A DNA stretch of 64,000 bases from Amorphophallus konjac (lineage: Eukaryota; Streptophyta; Magnoliopsida; Alismatales; Araceae), in NCBI GenBank assembly GCA_022559845.1, contig JAHNEJ010003186.1, positions 124,001 to 188,000 of the forward strand, written 5' to 3'. A program made the translations under genes and the position numbers. The notes under the pieces are model-generated. The model was not told where the DNA came from, did not search any database, and saw only the letters and a list, made by a program, of their open reading frames with translations. Shown here one piece after another: positions 56,130 to 64,000 of the stretch. Each line of letters starts with the position of its first letter. The stretch's first letter is position 1.

Positions 56130-57539
56130 CAACTGATGTAAACATAGAACTATTCACGACAATCTCTCTTATTCTCATTCATTGATTGCAGAAAAAAAAG
56201 GAACCGAAAGCAAATATAGGAAAAGAAAAGAAAAATGAAAAATAAAAGGGGGGAAGGAACGGAGCACTGGCTCCTCCTCCCCCTTCCTCACCTCTCACAT
56301 CTCTCTTCCTCTCTCTTTTCTTCCTCTTCTTCGCTCTATTGTTTCCCTCCTGTCTCTCGCTTCTTTTCTTCTTCTTCTGCTTTCTCACTTGGTCGATGGA
56401 TTGGGTCGATGGATCGATTGATCTCCTCTCTCATTCCCTGCATCCCTTTATATAGGGGTGTAGGTTGGAGGAGGCTACTGGATTGATGCTTCCATGCGCT
56501 GCCGATTGGGGGCGCCCGAAGTTGCCGGTTGATGCTTGCAGGGTGGTTACCGGATGTGGCTTTGAAGGCTTCCAGATGAGCACTTGAAGGGGCTACCGGA
56601 TAGGCACTTGAAGGGCTACCGGCTGAGGGTATTAAGCCCATTCAAAGGGGCTATCGGTTCACAGCTTCAAAAGCTGCCGATACACCACTATGCGAAGGGG
56701 TTGTCGATGCACAGTTCACGCTATTTGAGAGTTTGTGAATCCGTTTAGCCCCGAACTCCACACTGTTGACTTTGTGTGTTGTACAGTCGAGTCGGCAATA
56801 GTGTGTCTTCAGGAGCATACTGGCCTCCTATCATTATGGGTTTAATTCATCTCTCGGGACGCGAATTCGTGATGCATCAACACCACTTGAATGTTACAGT
56901 ACCGTAACTGGTCTTCTCCAGAGCTCGTCTGTCTTGAACCTGCCCTTGTGCTTTTCATTGCTGAGTCCTCACAATCGAATTTGTATCAATGTATGTTCAA
57001 GAATGCCTCAGCCTCCTGCAATTTTGGTTTTAATTCGTCCGTCAGGACTGTAATTTTAGTTTTAATTCATCCATCGGGACGCGAGTTTACGCTGACACGG
57101 CTTCATATATGAGGTATGCTGCTGCTGTCATTCTTGTTGAAGTTTGGGCCGTTCCGGCCTCTTCTTATGCTTCTTCATTGCCAGGCTCTTACAGTCGAAT
57201 CCACGACAATATATTTTTAGGAGCACCCTGGGTCTCCTGCAATTTCTGTCACATTGTGGTGTTCAAATTTTGAATGTCAACACATAGTCATATACACTAT
57301 TCGAAAATGTAGGAGTTAAGTGCCGTACAGGATAAAGTGCTACGCTATGAGAGCCACCTCTTGAGTCTGAAATGGAGTAAAGTGCTACATAGTGGGAGCC
57401 ACCTCTTGAGCTTGTAGGGGTCACCTCTAGATCTGTGTCATGTCTATTTGATGTTTTGTTATGTGCTATGTCTTCTTTCATGATCATAATTCCTGAAATC
57501 TATAGGCCATCGTTACTGAAATTTTGTTTAGAAAATTAC
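56130..57539. mobile_element. Right arm of the carrier, proximal part, with degenerate ~200-bp repeats
   Basis: CAACT (56130-56134) is the right target duplication of C. CT-rich and GA-rich stretches run at about 56165-56400. Phrases such as GGGGCTACCGGAT / GGGGCTATCGGTTC recur at about 56520-56715, echoing the CTGCCGTATC motifs at 12480-12630. From about 56780 a unit with ACAGTCGA, AGGAGCATACTGG, CCTCCT and CGGGACGCGA is repeated three times in diverged form (about 56784, 56970 and 57190). No gene is supported. Confidence 0.45.
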
Positions 57540-58290
57540 TTAGGACTTTGGTCCACTTGACATTCAATGCTAGATAGTTTAAGAGCTTTGATCTGGTCTT
57601 AGGCGAGAAAAAATTTGAAAGTACTTGTGCCCATTGAAAGTTGAATGATCAAATATGACATTACACCAACTGACATGTATGATTGATCTAGACAATTCAC
57701 CTACACGTTAAATGAATGATTGATACTCTTATTATATGAATGATTGGTTGACCTGTTGATTGATATTCTTAGCCCGAAATGATATATGTTTATTGAAATT
57801 CAAATAATATATTGCCAAACCTATAATATGCTCATTTCTTACATGTTTATCCTTTGATATATGTTATCTCTTGTTATTGATTCATTTGGGAACTATATAC
57901 CATATGGGACAAAGTGCTATGTTATGGGAGCCACATCTTCAACCCTAAAGGAGCAAATTGTTACATAGTGGGAGTCACCTTCGAGTCTGGGCTGATTACC
58001 TCTAGGATCCCTCTTATTGATGTTCCTTAAATTGATATTCCTTGATTTTATTTAACTCGTTCTTTACATTCCATCAACTTGAAACTATCTCTTGAATTAT
58101 ACCATCACGTTAATTGCTTGATTTTCGCACTGTTTTATCATTTAGCACCTATATATTTATGTTAAGATATTAATCACTTATATTTCATGATCAAGAGATG
58201 TAATTTCTACTGAGCATTCTCTCATCCAGTGTACATGACTATTTTTCAGAAAATTATGACAATGATAACAACTCAGCTGGAAATAGACAA
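57540..58290 (+). mobile_element. Old LTR fragment related to the LTR of element C
   Basis: Diverged matches to C LTR text occur in the same order. TTTGATCTGGTCTTAGG and GTACTTGTGCCCATTG (about 57588-57640) correspond to 46049-46100. A string ending GAGATGTAATTTCTACTGAG (about 58194-58213) with CTCATCCAGT corresponds to 46522-46556. There are large indels and no clear ends. It is probably a remnant of a related gypsy element that predates C. Confidence 0.6.
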
Positions 58291-59029
58291 GTGTCATAGA
58301 GAGTATCACGTGTCCTTAGAAGATTTTTCCTGTTTATTAGTGAGATAATGTAGTTGTTTTTTTATTGGAATAGTATTAAATTTTGAGATGATATTTGTAA
58401 CTCAGACTTGAAATGGATCATGGCTTAGTCCATTTTGTAAAAAAAAATGTGAGTTAGTTTATAGTAAATTTTTCGGCTTAGTTTATTTTGTTCTAAAGAC
58501 TGATGAAATAGTCGTGACATAGCGTGTGATTAAGGACAGATATTACCCATACAGAAGATGTATAGTGACAGATTAGCAATGATATAGCGACATAAATATT
58601 AGCGACATACGAGAGATGGTTATTTATTTTGCTAATCCATAGTGAATTAGTGACGTATTAACGTCAGATTTATTTTTATCGATAAAATAATATTTATTTT
58701 TGAACGTGGGTAGTATCAATGATTATAATAAAAGAAAAAATATACATGTAAGGTGGGAGTACTGCCGCACAATTCCCAAATACAAAGTCAGTAAAAAAAT
58801 GTTAACGATGGATTTCGGACGGAATAAAACCGTCTCTAGTTCATCGCAAATTAACGACAAATTAGCGGCGAATCTTGTTCCGTTTATAATTAGTGAGCAA
58901 ATATTAACGACAGATGTATCCATTGCAAATTGGTTGATAATTTATCTCTAACTCTTTTTGAGACGGATTAACGATAGATTTACCATAGATATACATTGTA
59001 TGTTGAGGACGACGCTTTTCAGTGGAGTG
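58291..59029. mobile_element. Right arm of the decayed carrier, CACTA-like subterminal region
   Basis: From about 58500 to 59020 the sequence has dense short motifs such as AGCGACAT, TTAACGAC, GGACGGAATAAAACCGTC, CATCGCAAATTAACGAC and ATTAACGATAGATT, then GACGACGCTTTTCAGTG (59008-59024). This style is typical of CACTA subterminal repeats and matches the left arm at 11865-12110. The host segment resumes at about 59030. Confidence 0.5.
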
Positions 59030-59610
59030 TGTTACGTTGGATCTTAGCTTATAAATGTCTTCAATAATTGACATGCATGGAGTTCAATAATTGACATGCA
59101 TGGAGTGGCAGTCGACCTGAAGATCTAGTAGTATCCGGATTGTCAGTACTCAACACTGAAGGAGCGGCTCGGTGGGGAAGATCTTCCATGTACTCCAAAG
59201 CTCTCTATGCACACCCAAAGGGACCAGTGTTCTAATTACCTCCTCCTCCTCCTTCTTCTTTTCTAAAGATAGCCTCTTACATGATCGTCTTACCCATGGA
59301 ACAGATCCATGGTCACCTCTACTCGTCAAGTTATTCTAATGGTTACAATCCCACCCACCATATCTTCCCAAACAATTCCCAAGTAACTTCGAAATAACAC
59401 CATTAAAAATGCAAAAATGGTGGCGTCATCCATGCCAAGTTGATGTTAGCCCCACCACTATATATGCTCTCAATGATAATTCAAGATTATTTCAACACAC
59501 CAACAAAAGAAGACATCTAAACCATCCCATATATCATTACATATCCTCCCACAACTTCACCTCCAACACCTCACTACCAACATTCTTCCCCTCTCCTCCT
59601 TTAGTCTTTT
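59030..59610. other. Host sequence between the nest and S2
   Basis: The first 27 bases (TGTTACGTTGGATCTTAGC...) match the right edge of the window (63975-64000). The rest is intergenic, with a doubled CAATAATTGACATGCATGGAG (about 59069-59106) and a CT-rich stretch near 59240-59260. No gene recognised. Confidence 0.5.
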
Positions 59611-62600
59611 AACATCATCATGAGAAATGTTTCTTACATGTTACATCTCTGCAAAAGCCATTTTTCGAAGAATCACATTTAACCACAACTTTTCCAAACG
59701 GTGCCGTGACACAATCCGATATCATTCTCAGATTCCTCCCTCAATATCATGCACCATCTTTCGAATAAGTTGTTACATGTAAACATATAATTTCTCGCGG
59801 TTAATATGGATGGCATAGTTTAAAAAGTCTTGAGATAATAATATATATATATATATATATATATTTATGTAGTAAGATATAAGTATTAAGGCACAATAAA
59901 ATGTAAACTTTAATTAATAATTAAAATAATAATGTTAAAACTATCAAAATAGTTAAAAATAACATTAACTTTCATGTGTTAATGTTGTCTCAACTCAATG
60001 ATAGATCTACGTTATCTAAAAACGTATTGCAACATATTTTAAGGATAATAAAAGAAGTATAAATTTTAAGTTTAAATTATAACAGTTCGTTACGTCAACT
60101 TCTCAATTGATCCACAAATAATATCTGGAGATGGTGAATACATGTCACATCAATCGACAAAAAATGTAAATAAAAGACCCGAGATATATGTCTCAGGATA
60201 TTTTTCTAGTGTATCCCATCGAGACTTAAGACTTAATATCTAGAGACGTTGTCTTTATAAACAACGGTAGTTGACGTGAACTTTGGGTAAGAATAGATTT
60301 AATTGATTTGGTCCATATCACATTCATACTTGGTAAAATCTTCGTTTTACAAAGCGTAGTTAACTCATTGACAATTAGTGATGATGGCTCATGTTTGATT
60401 GAACTGTCAGACGATATTTTAACCCAACAATCATGCCGTGTTGTTCTTTAGATTCCACAGGCTAACTGTAATTAGAAATTAAAAACCTGATCAAACTCCT
60501 GTTAATTAGCATGCAAGTTATACTGTAGCAAATTAACATTATGCAACTCTTGGCCTCTTGTGAACGTGGGTCTCAGTTTTAGAAGGAATTGCACGACCTA
60601 AAGCAAGTTTGTATTTTGCGGCGCACCATCATACATTGGCAAATGCTCTCTATCACATATTAGTCTAGACAAAGTAAGGAATGGGCAGTATTTTTTTAGG
60701 TTCATTTCTAATGGCATTTGGTCCATGATTAGTCTAGACAAGTGTCATGGTATAATACATAATGTTGTAGTATGCATCGATACGTAAATTAATTACATAT
60801 GGTGGAACCTTGCATGGGTCTCATACAAGTTGGGAGTGATGCAGCTAAATTATTAGACTCTTGCCCCTTAATTTCATTAGTAAATATATCATATTTTGCA
60901 CAATGGCATAATTTAAACAAAAAAACAATTGTATACAAGTACAACTGAATTATAATTAATTCAGTTAAAAAATACTCTTGGAAATTTATTAAGCAAATAC
61001 TTAGTTGAACTACTGTAGGTGCAATGTCTAGTACATCACTCGTTTGAATTATCTCTTGTAAGCTCAGCCTAAATACTTCAACTATAAAATCAGTTGATAG
61101 GCGCAATCAAAATGAATCAGTAAAAATCTCCGTCATCTATAGTCAGTCGTGTTAATCTTACAGTCCAACCCCTTCAACTAATTGATAGATTTTGACCTAT
61201 TATTACTCACCGAGTTTTTTCCCGTATCTGTTAGTCACTAGATCTCACAGTTAAAGCTTTCATATATCGATATTCGAGTGTCAGATTAAACTGACACAAT
61301 TTGAGTGATCGTATCTAAGGAGATAAAACTCTTTAGCTAATTTCTTCGGCTAATTGTAGTCAGGCGAATCCCTACGTCTATTGTCACATTACAACTAATA
61401 TTATTTTAGGTGACGTAACTTTCAATTGTTAATTTAAGATGGTATTCTTCGATTACTCTCTTCAGCTAAAATACTTCATCTATCAATCTTTTGCCTAATA
61501 AATTTTTTGACTGACTTTTTTCTATTGTCACTAGGTGATAGTTTACGCCTTTCTCACTCAACCAGTTGATCAATTCATATGATACTAAAACAACTACCCC
61601 TCTTCAAATGTCTATATTGTCTAACTATTTAACAGTTGTTCAATCATAGGGCGATACTTCAACTATGTTTGATTGACGAATCTTCTTCGACTAATTTTTT
61701 TCATTAGACAACTTTATATTAAACTCATTCGATGTATTTTTGTGTCATATACTTTAATTGAGAAATTTAGGAGATACTTATATTAACTATAAAATCCTTT
61801 TAAGCACATGATAAAATATATTATTTTATTATATTTTGAAATTCAAATACATTTCATGTTTAGGATATTCCCTATGCATATCTTCATAATATTTTTATTT
61901 TATATTTATAATAGATTACCCCTAACTACTGGTTAAAGATGAGTGTATGCTCCCTTTTGGTATTGCAGTAGATATTGTTTATAGTCAAAATCTTTTATTT
62001 TTGGATGCAATCTTCTGACTAAAGTGTCGTGAACATGCACACTCAACCTCTCCAACAAGGATACAAAATGCAACCATTCCACTCAGCATTACTTATATTG
62101 AGGTGTATGTCGTTGATGTAGAAAAGGTATATATACATATTGAATCAAGAGATGTCTTGAAGGAACAAAACATTGAGAACAAATTAGCTTGAGTAAAAAA
62201 GAGATAGTTATATACACAAAAGATAGTCCACTCTCTCAAACAAGTATACATTGGAGAGAAGACTCAGGATCAAGTAAACGTGTCCAACATATACTAGCAA
62301 ATGTGCTGCAAAATTTTGTCTCAATAACAAATAATTTTTTGAATCTTAAGCGAACAGTTGAATTCAAGTGTTGTAAGTGACCACTATTCAAGCACTTCGT
62401 TGAAAAGCTCCATTCTTCGACGAGTAAGAGTCAATCATTTGAGCATTCAAAAAGTTTGAGCCCATTAATTGTTATCTTAGAGCTTCTGCATTCGTCAACA
62501 CTCTCAATCTCTTTCATGCGCATTTTCACTATTTTTATACTTTTATTTCTCCACATCTGCCTACTTATTAGAGGTGCATCTCTTATGAAACATTCTTCTC

Positions 62601-64000
62601 TCATTATGCGTGTTAACTACTTGCGAGTAGCTAACGATCTAACGATCTGTAAGGGGTGGACTATCGTAGGGCAGGTCTATTGATGAATTGGTCACTTAAA
62701 CAAAACGAGTTTGTGTGTACATGTGGGCAATGTTTGTAGTGAGTTGGTGCACTTGAGCCAAACTCAACACGTATACTTCATCGAGTGAAGTAGTGAAATC
62801 TCAAGTTTAAGTGATCTAGATACTACCGCAAGTCATCTATAGAGTGTCCAAATCAATATAAAAATCTTAGTGTACGTGCGATTGTCTTATTCATTTGCTT
62901 TTATTTTCGCTAGTTTATTTTAAATCATGAATTTGTTTTGAATTATAACTTTTAGTTTGCACTCTTATTCACCCCACCCCACAGGTGTTTTACTACTAAC
63001 AAGTAAAATTGTACTGAGGGCTAGAATGGGGTTAGTCCAACTTATTACCTAGATTAAATATGGGTATGAGACAGTTAGTGCTCTCTTGTACCCAAGTCCA
63101 ACTTGTTTGATAAAAATGATCAAATACCATATTGACCAACACTTGAAAACCAAGCTATTATGAGTCATGCCGTTCACCATGTTAAAGTTCAAAGAAAGAG
63201 CCAAATGACAGTACTACTGAGAAGAAATATTTATTGAGAAAAAGATGAGCACAACTGTTGATGAAAATGATACCCGCAGTGTGCATCGTGGGCAGTTCAG
63301 AATGGGATCACGGATGTGGTCCGAAGGATACAAATTCCAATGCTCTAATCAATACAAAAAGCTAAGAAAGGTGGGACAAAAGTTAACAATAATTGTAATG
63401 CAAGAAGTGCCCTTTCGGTATATAGTTGCAAGAGGTCCCCTCCCTCTCACTGATGCAATGAAAGACTTCTTGTGATTGCTTTGCAAAGAGTGCCAAGAAC
63501 ACGCAACAATCGTAATAGAAAAAATAGTGATCCAAGGGATCAGGGTTCGCCGATTCGGTGATCCGTATCAGATCGGATCTTCTCTGATCCGGTACAATAC
63601 ATCTCTCTTCTCTCAAAAATACTCTCTCTCACTGTGACTCGATCCGACTCGGCTTGACTCGTCGCACCGTATCGGGTTTTTCCAGATACGGTACGACACG
63701 CCCGAGTCGACTCGAGTCGACAAACCATGGAAGGGACTATCTCTCAAGAACCCTAAACCTAAGTGCACCCCACCCGATCAGAACTAAAGAGAATTTATAA
63801 AAGGGATTATACGTAAGGTTAATTAATTAATATATAGAGTATGACTTCCAACTAAAAAAATGTGCATTCACTCAAATTATGAGTAAACACTAATTAAAAC
63901 ATACATACACCTTGCACTGAACCCAAGTATAAGAATGTAAGCCAATATGAGATCTGGGTTTTGGGTTGATTTGTTATGTTGGATCTGAGCTTATAAATGC
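59611..64000. repeat. Duplicated segment, right copy (S2), running off the window
   Basis: Aligned with S1 in the blocks listed for S1. It contains about 2.4 kb not found in S1 (about 60550-62990), which is AT-rich and has many CTTCRACTA-type motifs. It ends near TTATTCACCCCACCCC (about 62968-62983), like the end of a copia-type LTR, so it may be an old LTR insertion. A block at about 63526-63730 with repeated GATCCG and GACTCG phrases is also absent from S1. An (AT)n run lies at about 59838-59864. The last 40 bases read across the point where the nest is inserted in S1. Confidence 0.75.

Noticed and set aside
60550..62990. Complete copia LTR or element within S2
   Set aside because: Only a suggestive TTCACCCC-type end; I could not find the other boundary, a primer site or a target duplication, so it is mentioned only as a possibility.

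Overview
This is plant nuclear DNA. It has one intact GC-rich gene with a short GT-AG intron, and the rest is AT-rich intergenic sequence, plant transposons (hAT, CACTA-like, MITEs) and long LTR retrotransposons of the Tekay-like Ty3/gypsy and SIRE-like Ty1/copia types. The strong G/C bias at third codon positions of the gene suggests a monocot, probably not a grass, but I cannot name the species.

Layout. (1) 1-1.75 kb: a two-exon trihelix (GT-3-type) transcription factor gene. (2) 1.75-9.46 kb: intergenic sequence with two inverted-terminal-repeat MITEs, a relic of a subtilisin-like protease gene at 7691-7996, a complete hAT element at 8391-8937 with a perfect 8-bp target duplication, and microsatellites. 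(3) 9465-11779 and 59611-64000: two diverged direct copies of one multi-kilobase segment. (4) 11780-59029: about 47 kb of nested transposons inserted at one site of that segment. The second copy of the segment, at the right edge, reads across the site uninterrupted at about 63961-63990 and so acts as an empty-site control.

The nest, outermost first. A decayed carrier has subterminal motifs resembling a CACTA element (arms 11780-12882, 42806-43157 and 56130-59029). Element A (12883-42805, minus strand) is a non-autonomous SIRE-like element encoding a plant-transposon-type protein. Element D (16350-28605, plus) lies inside A and is a SIRE-like element with a broken gag and no pol. Solo LTR E (16848-19259) lies inside the 5' LTR of D. 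Element B (29938-42031, plus) is a Tekay-like gypsy element inside the right LTR of A. Element C (43158-56129, plus) is a second Tekay-like gypsy element beside A, with a 1175-codon open pol. B, C, D and E have exact 5-bp target duplications and A has a 4/5 match. Subtracting the insertions gives LTR pairs of 1372/1373 bp (A) and 2812/2812 bp (D), which supports the reading. By eye, LTR divergence ranks A oldest, then C, then B, with D youngest.

The most unusual signal is a short motif, AAGTCTRTACATTG, repeated about 45 times in each LTR of the copia element D. It also occurs, as its reverse complement, about 11 to 18 times in each LTR of the unrelated gypsy element C. Sense transcripts of the two families would therefore be mutually complementary at dozens of sites. 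C also carries a tRNA-like A-box/B-box module in each LTR and a 43-bp array whose first unit is a perfect hairpin. The trihelix intron carries a duplicated 3' splice site.
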